NCBI RefSeq assembly: GCF_000374445.1
Contig: NZ_KB894419.1
Location: forward strand, 1 to 64,000
Length of the DNA: 64,000 bases
From: Actinokineospora enzanensis DSM 44649
Lineage (GTDB): Bacteria; Actinomycetota; Actinomycetes; Mycobacteriales; Pseudonocardiaceae
Direction: 5' to 3'
The stretch's first letter is position 1; every line of letters begins with the position of its first letter. The translations under genes and the position numbers were made by a program. Shown one piece after another: positions 35,286 to 43,083 of the stretch. The notes below the pieces were generated by a model. It was not told the origin of the DNA and searched no databases. It worked only from the letters and a program-made list of their open reading frames with translations.

Positions 35286-36002
35286 ATGGCACTCGTGAAG
35301 CCTCGGGTGCTGGTGGTGGACGACGAGCTCGGTGTGCGCCGGGCGCTGCAACGCGGTCTGACCGCCGAGGGAATGGACGTGGTCGTGGCCGCGGACGGGC
35401 CCAGCGCCCTGCGGATCGCCCTGACCGGCACGTTCGACGTGCTGCTGCTCGACATCATGCTGCCTGGCCTGTCCGGCTACCGGGTGCTGGAACGGCTGCG
35501 CGCGGAGGGCGTGCGCACGCCGGTGCTGCTCGTTTCGGCCAAGGACGGCGAGATCGACCAGGCCGACGGGCTGGACCTGGGGGCGGACGGCTACCTGGTC
35601 AAGCCGTTCTCGTTCGTGGTGCTGGTCGCGCAGGTGCGCGCGGTGCTGCGGCGCGGTGCGGAGGAGGGCGGCGGGCGGAAGCTGCGGCTGGGGCAGCTGG
35701 AGGTCGACCGGGGGACGCGCGAGGTGCGGTACGCGGGTGAGCCGGTGTCGCTGAGCCCGCGCGAGTTCGCGGTGCTGGACACGCTGGCGGGCCGGGCGGG
35801 CTCGGTCGTCACCAAGGACGAACTGCTGCGCGCGGTGTGGGGCGACGAGCAGGCCGCCACCCGCAACGCGGTCGAGGTCTACGTCGGCTACCTGCGCCGC
35901 AAGCTGGACGCGGTGGGCGCCGACGGCATCGTGCGCACCGTGCGCGGACACGGCTACCTCGCCTCCACCACCGACATCGACTCCGCGCTCGATCCCCGGT
36001 GA
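35286..36002 (+). CDS. OmpR-family response regulator
   Basis: A 238-residue regulator. The receiver domain holds VLVVDDE, the phospho-acceptor Asp56 (LLLDIMLPG), LLVSAKD and the lysine of YLVKPFSF. The C-terminal winged helix (LSPREFAVLDTLAGRAGSVV, NAVEVYVGYLRRKLDAVGAD, VRTVRGHGYL) binds direct repeats such as those just upstream. The second of two adjacent ATGs is preferred because GGAGGG lies five bases before it. Stop and kinase GTG start overlap. Confidence 0.93.
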   Translation: MALVKPRVLVVDDELGVRRALQRGLTAEGMDVVVAADGPSALRIALTGTFDVLLLDIMLPGLSGYRVLERLRAEGVRTPVLLVSAKDGEIDQADGLDLGADGYLVKPFSFVVLVAQVRAVLRRGAEEGGGRKLRLGQLEVDRGTREVRYAGEPVSLSPREFAVLDTLAGRAGSVVTKDELLRAVWGDEQAATRNAVEVYVGYLRRKLDAVGADGIVRTVRGHGYLASTTDIDSALDPR

Positions 36003-37336
36003 TCAGTCCACGCGGCCTGTGGGCGCGGCGCGGGATGCGGTTCCGCGTGACCGCCGTGGCCACGGTCGTGACACTGGTGGTGCTGCTGGGGCTGGCCCTG
36101 CTGAGCAGCCGCAAGATCGAACCGCTGGTGGTGGCCTCGGCCGACGACGAGCTGACCCCGGTGCTGGCGACTGCGGTGGTGCAGGTCGGCGAGGGGCGCG
36201 TGCCGGTGTCGACATCGCCGAACATCCAGGTGCATGTGATGGACACGGCGGGCACGCCGATGGACGGGGGACCGGTACCCGCGCTGTCGGCGTCGGACAT
36301 CCGGGAGCTGAAGGCGGGGACGCCGGTGCTGCGGTCCACCGACACGCCACCCGCGCGCTGGCTGGGGACGGTCGCGACGGCGCCGGACGGGGCGCAGCGC
36401 GTGGTCGCGGTGGGTACCGGGTTGGCGGGTTATCGAGCGGCACAGGACAGCGCGTTGCGGTGGCAGCTTGTTGCGGCGTTGATCGCCACTGCTGCGGCGG
36501 CGTTGGCAACGTGGTTCGCGGTCCGCTCGGCGTTGCGCCCGGTGGCTCGGCTGCGGACTGCTGCTGCTCGGCTGGGTTCTGGGCAACGGTTGCCGCTGCC
36601 GGAGTCCCATGACGAGATCCGTGCGTTGGCCGGTGCGTTCAACGATTTGTTGGCCCGGCGCGATGAGGCGGCGGACCGGTTGCGGCGGTTCACGGGGGAT
36701 GCGGCGCATGAGCTGCGGTCGCCGGTCGCGTCCATCCGGGTACAGGCGGAGGTGGCTGTCGCACATCCCGATCCGGAGTTCTCACAGGAGGTGCTGACCG
36801 ACGTCATGCACGAGTCGGAACGATTGTCGGCCCTGGTAGACGGGTTGCTGACACTGGCACGGTCGGACGCGGGGGAGCTGCCGCCTGCCGAGCCGGTGGA
36901 CCTGACGGTCGCGGCAACCGCTGCTGCTGCGCGTTGTCCTGAGGATGGGCCGAGCGTGGTTGTGCACAACCCAGTGGGGTTGGCCTGGGTTCTGGCGGCG
37001 CATTCCGAGGTAGAGCTGGTGACGGACAACCTGCTGCGCAACGCGTGCAGGCATGCGCGCTCGCGGATCACGGTGACGGTATTGGCCGGGTCGTCGGTTA
37101 CCCGCCTGGTGGTGGATGACGATGGCGATGGGATCGCACCGGAGCACCGGAAGCGGGTGTTCGACCGGTTCTACCGGGTACAGGACGACCGGGCGCGGAG
37201 CAGTGGGGGGACCGGGCTGGGGTTGGCGCTGGTCGCTGAACTGGTGCGACGGCGTGGGGGGACTGTGCGGGTGGGGGAGTCGCCGGAGGGCGGTGCGCGG
37301 TTCCTGGTGAGCTGGCGCTCGGTGACGGTCACCTGA
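35999..37336 (+). CDS. sensor histidine kinase
   Basis: A 445-residue kinase with two membrane helices (about residues 15-33 and 160-180) flanking an extracytoplasmic sensor of about 125 residues. A HAMP region follows, then the HisKA box FTGDAAHELRSPVASIRVQA with the phospho-histidine. The ATPase domain has N (NLLRNACRHA), G1 (VVDDDGDGIAPEH) and G2 (GTGLGLALVAELV) boxes. The GTG start overlaps the regulator stop. It probably responds to envelope stress or a compound exported by the divergent ABC system. Confidence 0.92.
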   Translation: MISPRGLWARRGMRFRVTAVATVVTLVVLLGLALLSSRKIEPLVVASADDELTPVLATAVVQVGEGRVPVSTSPNIQVHVMDTAGTPMDGGPVPALSASDIRELKAGTPVLRSTDTPPARWLGTVATAPDGAQRVVAVGTGLAGYRAAQDSALRWQLVAALIATAAAALATWFAVRSALRPVARLRTAAARLGSGQRLPLPESHDEIRALAGAFNDLLARRDEAADRLRRFTGDAAHELRSPVASIRVQAEVAVAHPDPEFSQEVLTDVMHESERLSALVDGLLTLARSDAGELPPAEPVDLTVAATAAAARCPEDGPSVVVHNPVGLAWVLAAHSEVELVTDNLLRNACRHARSRITVTVLAGSSVTRLVVDDDGDGIAPEHRKRVFDRFYRVQDDRARSSGGTGLGLALVAELVRRRGGTVRVGESPEGGARFLVSWRSVTVT

Positions 37337-37377
37337 CCAAGCCAGCCGCCAAGACGTCAGCAACGCTCACCTGGTCA

Positions 37378-37410
37378 ACCACCCCCAACTTGACCACCCC
37401 CAACTTGACC
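37378..37410. repeat. two tandem 15-bp repeats
   Basis: Two copies of CCACCCCCAACTTGA directly after the kinase gene, next to the palindromic element. No function is evident. Confidence 0.6.
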
Positions 37411-37414
37411 ACCA

Positions 37415-37541
37415 CGCGAGATCGCGCCGGTCTCTTCCCACCCGATCCCGTGCGGCCCCTCGGGCCGCACGGGATCGGGTGGGAAGAGACCGGCTGAAGG
37501 CGATCGAGCCGCGAGGCGAAGCCGAGCCAACAAACACAGCA
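37415..37541 (+). repeat. palindromic element, copy 1
   Basis: Core 37426-37494 is a perfect 33-bp inverted repeat with a CTC loop (outer arm GCCGGTCTCTTCCCACCCGA, inner arm TCCCGTGCGGCCC). The left flank reads CGCGAGATCGC. The right flank carries GCTGAAGGCGATC, CGAGGCGAAGCCGAG and CAAACACAGCA. A second copy with the same 69-base core length and the same flanks lies at 43084-43210 in reverse orientation. It stands between the kinase and Nudix genes and could also terminate transcription. Confidence 0.88.
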
Positions 37542-37558
37542 CCAGGGAGGATGGCGGG

Positions 37559-38200
37559 GTGCGTGCGTTTGCTGCTGCCTTGGTCGAGGCATCCGTGGTC
37601 GGGGTCGAGTCGGGTTTTCCGTTGTTGGCTGAGGGGGATGAGATCTGGGTCGGCGACGCTCGACTACGGGTGGTCCGGCTGGGTGGTTCCGGATTGGTGG
37701 CCGAAGGGCCGGGCGGGGTTCTCCGGGTGGAGTTGGGGAATGGAACGGTCGAGTGCGCGGGGTTGGTGCCCGATGGTCTGGGGGTGAGGCTACGGGCGCG
37801 GGCCGAGGAGTTGGCAGATGCGCGGATTGTCGTGGGGGCCGCGATCGTGGGCGCGGATGGATTGTTGGCTCAAGAGCGGGGATTCCCGGCTGAGGTGGCG
37901 GGGAAGTGGGAGCTGCCCGGCGGGCGGGTCGAGCCGGGGGAGTCCGATGTGGACGCTGTGGTGCGGGAGTGTCAGGAGGAGTTGGGAGTCCGCGTCGCGG
38001 TAGGCGCGCAGGTCGGAGTGGATGTGCCGGTGCGGGCGGACCTGGTGTTGAGGGTGTACGCGGCGACCGTGGTGGAGGGGGCGCCCGTAGCGCGTGAGCA
38101 TCGGGCCGTCCGGTGGGTGCCGTGGGATGAGGTGCCCGAGGTGGATTGGCTGCCTGCGGACCGGGTGCTGGTGCCCGCGCTCACCCGGCTGGCCGGGTAG
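37559..38200 (+). CDS. Nudix hydrolase with N-terminal extension
   Basis: A 213-residue protein. The C-terminal 130 residues are a MutT/Nudix domain with a complete Nudix box at GGRVEPGESDVDAVVRECQE followed by ELGV (G-x5-E-x7-R-E-x2-E-E-x-G). The N-terminal 85 residues form a small beta-rich domain (EIWVGDARLRVVRLGGSGLV) not usual in stand-alone MutT. Context WELPGG and the VRWVPWDEVPEVDWLPADR tail resemble (deoxy)nucleoside-triphosphate or ADP-ribose cleaning enzymes. The GTG start fits the reading of the N-terminal domain. The substrate is unknown. Confidence 0.88.
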   Translation: MRAFAAALVEASVVGVESGFPLLAEGDEIWVGDARLRVVRLGGSGLVAEGPGGVLRVELGNGTVECAGLVPDGLGVRLRARAEELADARIVVGAAIVGADGLLAQERGFPAEVAGKWELPGGRVEPGESDVDAVVRECQEELGVRVAVGAQVGVDVPVRADLVLRVYAATVVEGAPVAREHRAVRWVPWDEVPEVDWLPADRVLVPALTRLAG

Positions 38201-38229
38201 ACCGGCCGGGTAAGTCGGGGGCAGTGAAG

Positions 38230-38427
38230 TCAGTCGGTGGCGATGCCGGTCTGGCAGACGGTCACCAGGGCCTCGAAGGCCTGCTGGGTGAACTGGAGGG
38301 TGAAGAGCTGACCGAGGCGGTTTTCATTGAAGTGGAGTTCGATACCGTCGGCGGTCTGCTCGACACTGATGGGACAGTCGGAGTTGACGGAGACGACTGT
38401 GTCGATGCTGATCGGCGTGTGCTGCAT
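38230..38427 (-). CDS. small hypothetical protein divergent from XRE regulator
   Basis: A 65-residue protein (MQHTPISIDTVVSVNSDC at the start, LFTLQFTQQAFEALVTVCQT near the end). The start is chosen at the ATG preceded by GGGAGAAAA on the minus strand. It shares the promoter region and candidate operators with the XRE/DUF397 pair, like small genes that often accompany such modules. No motif is recognised; its beta-strand-like pattern is amphipathic. Confidence 0.7.
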   Translation of the reverse strand: MQHTPISIDTVVSVNSDCPISVEQTADGIELHFNENRLGQLFTLQFTQQAFEALVTVCQTGIATD

Positions 38428-38474
38428 GGGTTTTCTCCCTGTCTTGGTTGGATGAGCGGGGCGAAGCAGCCCGT

Positions 38475-38514
38475 GGGATGCATGTATCCCACATCGTACG
38501 GGGTACATGTGCCC
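38475..38514. promoter_or_regulatory. candidate operators for the XRE regulator
   Basis: Two related near-palindromes centred on (G)CATGT: GGGATGCATGTATCCC at 38475-38490 and GGGTACATGTGCCC at 38501-38514, centres about 25 bp apart. They lie between the divergent small gene and the XRE gene, where an autoregulator would bind. Confidence 0.6.
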
Positions 38515-38558
38515 GGCGACATACCCTCGATCGGGGGAATTTCGGCTGAGGAGGACTG

Positions 38559-39434
38559 ATGGCCAAGGGCACGGCGACCATGCCCCGGGTGTTCCTGGGA
38601 GTCGCCCTGCACCAGTTGCGGGTGGAGGCGGGGATCTCGTTGGAGGCCGCCGCCAAGCACATTGGCAAGTCCCGCCAACGCCTGATGAATCTCATCGAGG
38701 GGCGAGCAACGCTCACTGCGGACGAACTCAAGAGTCTGGCCGAGTACCTGGGGGCTGCGGGGGATCGGCTGTCCGAGTTGGAAGCGCTGGGGGCGGAGGC
38801 AAGACGGTCTCCGACCGGAGACCCTTATACGGACCTCGGGCCCGAGTCGTGGCGGCGAGTGGCCTACCTGGAAGCCAAGGCACGGACGATTCAGGCCTAC
38901 GAGAACGGTGTTTTTCCCGCGCTGATCCAGTGTCACGAGTACTTGACCGCCATGACCGAGGCCAGTGAGGGCATCTGGCTGGACCCGATGGATGGTGAGA
39001 CTCGCGCCAAGCGTGTGGCGGCTCGTCTGGAGCGGCAGCGCTATGTCTTCGAGGCGGCGGAGTCAAAGCGGGTGCAGGTGTTCTTCACCGAGGACACCTT
39101 CAATGCCTTGGTGGGCAACAAAGAAGTCATGCGCGCGCAGTGCGCGCACATCATGGACCTCGCGCTCGTGCACGCCAACCTGGACATTCGGATCATCCCG
39201 AGCCCGGTGTGGGACAACCCGGCGCAGTATTGCGGTTTGGCTCTGTTCGGTTTCGGTGATCTACTCAGGCCTGTCGGCTTCCTTGCTGTCGTCTACGGCC
39301 CGTCGGCCTATTTGGACAAGGAAGAGGACACTGTGCGTATCGCCCGAGCGTTCGAGCGGCTTGAGGAGTTGGCGCTCAGTCGAGATGAGACCCTCAAGTT
39401 GATCGAAGTGAAAAAAGAAGGGTTCAGTAGATGA
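38559..39434 (+). CDS. XRE-family regulator with DUF5753 domain
   Basis: A 291-residue protein. The N-terminal helix-turn-helix (ALHQLRVEAGISLEAAAKHI, then GKSRQRLMNLIEG) precedes the DUF5753 region with its usual marks: WRRVAYLEAKARTIQAYENG, VFPALIQCHEYLTAM, RLERQRYVFEAAESKRVQVF, DIRIIPSPVW. This is the WhiJ-like regulator class of actinomycetes, paired with a DUF397 protein. An AGGAGG ribosome site precedes the ATG. It is coupled to the DUF397 gene by ATGA overlap. Confidence 0.92.
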   Translation: MAKGTATMPRVFLGVALHQLRVEAGISLEAAAKHIGKSRQRLMNLIEGRATLTADELKSLAEYLGAAGDRLSELEALGAEARRSPTGDPYTDLGPESWRRVAYLEAKARTIQAYENGVFPALIQCHEYLTAMTEASEGIWLDPMDGETRAKRVAARLERQRYVFEAAESKRVQVFFTEDTFNALVGNKEVMRAQCAHIMDLALVHANLDIRIIPSPVWDNPAQYCGLALFGFGDLLRPVGFLAVVYGPSAYLDKEEDTVRIARAFERLEELALSRDETLKLIEVKKEGFSR

Positions 39435-39613
39435 CTAGCGGTCGTCCCAGCACCGGCTGGTTCAAGAGCAGCTTCAGCTTGCCTTCCAACGACAACTGTG
39501 TCGAGGTGCGTCTCACCGAAGGCGAGCCGGTGTCTGTTCGGGACTCCAAGAACCCCGGGCCGGAGCTAGCCATCCCGGCCTCCGCGTGGGCGAAGACCCT
39601 GCGCTCGCTGTAA
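39431..39613 (+). CDS. DUF397 protein
   Basis: A 60-residue DUF397 protein with the family pattern: WFKSSFSLPSNDNCVEVRL, then VSVRDSKNPG and the terminal AIPASAWAKTLRSL. It overlaps the XRE-DUF5753 gene by four bases. DUF397 partners modulate or oppose their XRE regulator; in some pairs a toxin-antitoxin relation is suspected. It is followed at once by a strong hairpin terminator. Confidence 0.93.
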   Translation: MTSGRPSTGWFKSSFSLPSNDNCVEVRLTEGEPVSVRDSKNPGPELAIPASAWAKTLRSL

Positions 39614-39620
39614 AGCAATG

Positions 39621-39653
39621 AAGGGGCGCTGCCGTGATCGGCAGCGCCCCTTT
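39621..39653. terminator. bidirectional terminator between DUF397 gene and typA
   Basis: Perfect stem AAGGGGCGCTGCCG / CGGCAGCGCCCCTT with a four-base loop and a T-rich run on the plus side, between convergent genes. Confidence 0.9.
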
Positions 39654-39656
39654 GTC

Positions 39657-41576
39657 TTACTTCTGGTCCCTTGCCTTCTCGCGGGAGCGCTGCCGACCAC
39701 GGGTCGTCGCGTCCAGGATCACCTTCCGCACGCGCACCACCTCGGGCGCGACCTCCACGCACTCATCGTTCGCGCAGAACTCCAGGGCCTCCTCCAGGCT
39801 CAGCTTGCGCGGCCTGGCCAGCGTCTCCATCACGTCGGCCGAGGACGACCGCATGTTGGTGAGCTTCTTCTCCTTCGTCACATTCACATCGAGGTCCTCG
39901 GCGCGCGGGTTCTCGCCCACGACCATGCCCTCGTAGACATCCGCGCCCGGGTCGACGAAGAACGTGCCCCGGTCCGCCAGCTGCAGCATCGCGTACGCGG
40001 TCACCGGGCCCTGCCGGTCGGCCACCAACGAACCCGAGTGCCTGCTGCGAATCTCGCCTGCCCACGGGTGGTAGCCCTCGAAGATGGCGTTCGCGATGCC
40101 CGTGCCGCGCGTCTCCGTCAGGAAATCAGTGCGGAAGCCGATCAGGCCCCGGGACGGCACCACGAACTCGATCTTGATGCGGCCACTGCCGTGCCCGCTC
40201 ATGTGCTCCATCCGCCCCTTGCGGTTGGCCAGCAGCTGGGTGATCGCGCCAAGGTGCTCCTCCGGCGCGTCGACCGTCAGGCGCTCGAACGGCTCGCACA
40301 GCTTGCCGTCGACCGTCCGGGTGACGACCTCCGGCTTGCCGACCGTCAGCTCGAAGCCCTCCCGGCGCATCTGCTCGACCAGGATCGCCAGGGCCAGCTC
40401 GCCACGGCCCTGCACCTCCCAGGAGTCCGGGCGCTCGGTCGGCAGCACGCGCACGCTCACGTTGCCGACCAGTTCCGCGTCCAACCGGCTCTTCACAATG
40501 CGCGCTGTGAGCTTCGTCCCACCATTGCGACCGGCCAGCGGCGAGGTGTTCACGCCGACGGTCATCGAGATCGCGGGCTCGTCCACGGTCAGGCGGGGCA
40601 GCGCGACCGGGTGGTCGGTGTCGGCCAGGGTGTCACCGATGGTGATCTCCGGGATGCCCGCGATGGCGACCAGCTCACCCGCGCTGGCCTCCTCCGCGGG
40701 GACCCGCTCCAGGGCCTCGGTGACCAGCAACTCGGTGATCCGGACGTTCGAGACCGAGCCGTCCGCGCGCATCCACGCGACGGTCTGGCCCTTGCGGATG
40801 CGGCCCGCGTGGATCCGGCACAGCGCGATACGACCGAGGAAGCTGGACGCGTCCAGGTTCGTGACCAGCGCGCTCAGCGGCGCCGACGCGTCCGCGAGCG
40901 GGGCAGGGACCTTGTCCAGCAGCAGGTCGAACAGCGGGTCGAGGTTCTCGCTGTCCGGCAGGCCGCCGTCCTCCGGCTGGTTCAGGCTGGCCCGGCCCGC
41001 GCGCGCCGAGGCGTACACGACCGGCAGGTCCAGCACCGACTCGTCCAGGTCGTCCAGCTCCGAGGCCAGGTCCAGCAGCAGGTCGTGGGTCTCCTCGACG
41101 ACCTCCGCGATCCGGGCGTCCGGGCGGTCGACCTTGTTCACCACCAGCACCACCGGTAGGCCCGAGGCCAGCGCCTTGCGCAGCACGAAGCGGGTCTGCG
41201 GCAGCGGGCCCTCACTGGCGTCGACCAGCAGTAGCACGCCGTCGACCATGGACAGTCCACGCTCGACCTCGCCGCCGAAGTCGGCGTGGCCGGGGGTGTC
41301 GACCACGTTGATCACGATCGGGCCGTCCGGGGTCTGGCGGCGCACGGCGGTGTTCTTCGCCAGGATAGTGATGCCCTTCTCCCGCTCCAGCTCGCCGGAG
41401 TCCATCACCCGGTCGACGACCTCGGCGCGGGCGGCGAACGCGCCGGACTGGCGCAACATGGCGTCGACCAGGGTCGTCTTGCCGTGGTCGACGTGCGCGA
41501 CGATGGCGACATTGCGCAGGTCGTGGCGGCGCAGGCCGGTCTGGGCCTGCTCGGCGGTGGCGGTCGCTGTGGGCAC
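39657..41576 (-). CDS. typA: translational GTPase TypA/BipA
   Basis: A 639-residue ribosome-binding GTPase. G1 is VAIVAHVDHGKTTLVDAML, the switch-I context EREKGITILAKNTAV, G3 NVVDTPGHADFGGEVERGL and G4 VVNKVDRPDARI. Beta-barrel, EF-G-like III/V domains and the TypA C-terminal domain follow, with normal length. The protein assists 50S assembly and stress adaptation. The GTG start is chosen because the conserved region begins shortly after. It diverges from the Cys-rich small gene. Confidence 0.96.
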   Translation of the reverse strand: MPTATATAEQAQTGLRRHDLRNVAIVAHVDHGKTTLVDAMLRQSGAFAARAEVVDRVMDSGELEREKGITILAKNTAVRRQTPDGPIVINVVDTPGHADFGGEVERGLSMVDGVLLLVDASEGPLPQTRFVLRKALASGLPVVLVVNKVDRPDARIAEVVEETHDLLLDLASELDDLDESVLDLPVVYASARAGRASLNQPEDGGLPDSENLDPLFDLLLDKVPAPLADASAPLSALVTNLDASSFLGRIALCRIHAGRIRKGQTVAWMRADGSVSNVRITELLVTEALERVPAEEASAGELVAIAGIPEITIGDTLADTDHPVALPRLTVDEPAISMTVGVNTSPLAGRNGGTKLTARIVKSRLDAELVGNVSVRVLPTERPDSWEVQGRGELALAILVEQMRREGFELTVGKPEVVTRTVDGKLCEPFERLTVDAPEEHLGAITQLLANRKGRMEHMSGHGSGRIKIEFVVPSRGLIGFRTDFLTETRGTGIANAIFEGYHPWAGEIRSRHSGSLVADRQGPVTAYAMLQLADRGTFFVDPGADVYEGMVVGENPRAEDLDVNVTKEKKLTNMRSSSADVMETLARPRKLSLEEALEFCANDECVEVAPEVVRVRKVILDATTRGRQRSREKARDQK

Positions 41577-41722
41577 GCGCGCGCTCCCTGGTCTTCTGCT
41601 CTGGCGGTGGACGGGCTGCCCGGCGAGAAGTCACGGGGCGCCCCTGCGGCGGAGAGAGCCGCTGATGGCGGTTCCAGGATACCTCGTCACCCGATGTGAG
41701 CAGTGCCACGCGGCGATCAAGG

Positions 41723-41740
41723 AAGGTTAACCTTACCTTA
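41723..41740. promoter_or_regulatory. candidate iron box (IdeR/DmdR1-type)
   Basis: AAGGTTAACCTTACCTTA; its complement TAAGGTAAGGTTAACCTT matches 14 of 18 positions of the DtxR/IdeR consensus TTAGGTTAGGCTAACCTA. It is unusually AT-rich for the region and sits about 40 bases before the Cys-rich small gene, between it and typA. Confidence 0.55.
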
Positions 41741-41779
41741 GTTGAGGAATTCACCCTTCCCGAGAGGACCGGCCGACCG

Positions 41780-41920
41780 GTGGCGAAGAAGGATCGGACG
41801 CCTGCCGAACGCGTCAAGAAGCTCATGAAGAAGGGCAAGGTCAAGAAGAAGTGCTGCAAGTCGAAGCCCCTGTGTGGCAAGTGCCCTGTGCTGGCGTTTA
41901 GGCGATTGAAGGCGGCGTGA
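41780..41920 (+). CDS. small Lys/Cys-rich protein
   Basis: A 46-residue, very basic protein: VAKKDRTPAERVKKLMKK, then a cysteine cluster KKKCCKSKPLCGKCPVLAF (CC-x5-C-x2-C). It resembles short conserved actinobacterial proteins with CC-x4/5-C-x2-CP endings; their function is unknown to me. The four cysteines could bind zinc or an Fe-S centre. GTG is the only plausible start in frame. A candidate iron box lies upstream, which would fit a metal-linked role, but this is inference. A promoter for trpS lies in its 3' end. Confidence 0.75.
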   Translation: MAKKDRTPAERVKKLMKKGKVKKKCCKSKPLCGKCPVLAFRRLKAA

Positions 41921-41935
41921 GTCCTGCGCTACCGT
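41906..41935 (+). promoter_or_regulatory. trpS promoter
   Basis: TTGAAG at 41906-41911, an 18-bp spacer, and TACCGT at 41930-41935. The leader-peptide ATG at 41944 lies eight bases beyond, so transcription would start at or next to it, giving a nearly leaderless leader-peptide mRNA. Confidence 0.6.
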
Positions 41936-41943
41936 TCGTCCCG

Positions 41944-41994
41944 ATGTACGAGCGCACAGTCACCCAGTGGTGGGCCGCCGACCGGCGGTCCTGA
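41944..41994 (+). CDS. trp leader peptide
   Basis: A 16-residue reading frame, MYERTVTQWWAADRRS, with tandem Trp codons at 41968-41973 and a stop just after attenuator segment 2. It acts as the sensor of charged tryptophanyl-tRNA: stalling at the two UGG codons covers segment 1 of the attenuator. Short Trp-Trp leaders before trpS are established in Streptomyces for an auxiliary, indolmycin-resistant TrpRS. Confidence 0.85.
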   Translation: MYERTVTQWWAADRRS

Positions 41995-42032
41995 CCCTGC
42001 GCACCCACAGGCCGCCCCTCCCGGGCGGCCTT
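41971..42032 (+). terminator. ribosome-mediated transcription attenuator of trpS
   Basis: Segments: 1, GGGCCGCC (41972-41979); 2, GGCGGTCC (41984-41991); 3, AGGCCGCCC (42009-42017); 4, GGGCGGCCT (42023-42031) followed by TT. Pairing 1:2 leaves 3:4 as a 9-bp terminator. Pairing 2:3 (GGCGGTC with GGCCGCC) is the antiterminator, favoured when a ribosome stalls on the Trp codons and hides segment 1. Pairings were worked out by eye, without energy calculation. Confidence 0.82.
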
Positions 42033-42079
42033 CGTGTGTCCCGGGTGTGGCGGCCCGGCTCCCCGAGGAGGAGACCGAG

Positions 42080-43045
42080 ATGACCCGCCTGTCCGGAGTC
42101 ACCCCGTCCGGCCACGCCCACCTGGGCAACTACCTGGGCGCCATCCGCCGCTGGGCCCGCGAGGGCGGCCCAGGCGACCTGTACTTCGTCAGCGACCTGC
42201 ACGGCATGACGATCTCGTACAACCCGTCCCGCCTGCGCAAACTCGCCCGCGAGTCGCTAGCGGTGCTGCTTGCCGCCGGGATCGACCAGGAACGCGTGTT
42301 CGTCCAGTCCGACCTGGTCCGCGAGGTGGGCGCGCTGACCTGGCTGCTGGAGTGCACCTGCTCCTACGGCGAGGCCGCGCGGATGACCCAGTTCAAGCAG
42401 AAGGCCGAGGGTCAGGGCATGGTCCGGCTCGGCCTGCTCACCTACCCGGTGCTGATGGCCGCCGACATCCTGCTGCAGAACGCCACCGAGGTCCCGGTCG
42501 GCCAGGACCAGACCCAGCACGTCGAGCTGGCCCGCAGCCTCGCCCGCCGGTTCAACTCCACCTACGGCGAGGTCTTCACCGTGCCGAGGGCGGTCATGGC
42601 ACCGACCGCCGCACGGCTGATGGACCTGTCCGACCCGACCCGCAAGATGTCCAAGTCGACCCAGGACAACGCGGGCGTGGTCTTCGTCCTGGACGATCCC
42701 GACCTGGTCCGCCGCAAGATCACCCGGGCGGTCACGGACACCGAGGACCGGCTGGAGTACCGACCATCCAGCCAGCCCGGCCTGGCCAACCTGCTGGAGA
42801 TCCTGGCCGCCTGCGTCGGCCGAAGTCCGGCCGAGGTCGCCGACGACTTCTCCGGCTACGGCGAACTCAAGACGGCCGTCGCGGACGCGGTCATCGAGGA
42901 GCTCCGCCCGCTGCGCACCCGGGCGCTTGAGCTGATCGACGACCAGCACACCCTCGACAAGATCCGCGAAGCAGGCGCCGAACGAGCTCGTGAGCGCGGT
43001 GCCCACACCCTCACGGCGGCCTTGCGCATGGCAGGCGTCGGCTGA
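42080..43045 (+). CDS. trpS: tryptophanyl-tRNA synthetase, probably attenuation-controlled
   Basis: A 321-residue class I synthetase charging tRNA-Trp. The HIGH-type motif is PSGHAHLGNYLGAI, the KMSKS motif is RKMSKS at about residue 195, with DLHGMTISYNP and VPVGQDQTQHVELAR in the Trp/ATP site. ATG 42080 is chosen with a GAGGAGGAG ribosome site; residues read upstream are leader. The attenuator makes expression rise when Trp-tRNA is short, as for auxiliary TrpRS1 of Streptomyces. Whether this is a second copy or the only one cannot be told here. Confidence 0.95.
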   Translation: MTRLSGVTPSGHAHLGNYLGAIRRWAREGGPGDLYFVSDLHGMTISYNPSRLRKLARESLAVLLAAGIDQERVFVQSDLVREVGALTWLLECTCSYGEAARMTQFKQKAEGQGMVRLGLLTYPVLMAADILLQNATEVPVGQDQTQHVELARSLARRFNSTYGEVFTVPRAVMAPTAARLMDLSDPTRKMSKSTQDNAGVVFVLDDPDLVRRKITRAVTDTEDRLEYRPSSQPGLANLLEILAACVGRSPAEVADDFSGYGELKTAVADAVIEELRPLRTRALELIDDQHTLDKIREAGAERARERGAHTLTAALRMAGVG

Positions 43046-43083
43046 AGCTGTACAGGCGTGGGCCAAAGATGTATTTGATGGCT

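Noticed and set aside
37415..37541. Insertion sequence
   Set aside because: The element is palindromic and duplicated, but no transposase reading frame or target duplication is visible; it is listed as a repeat only.
37559..38200. Initiation at upstream ATG 37551 for the Nudix gene
   Set aside because: That ATG is in another frame; the GTG gives a consistent N-terminal domain.
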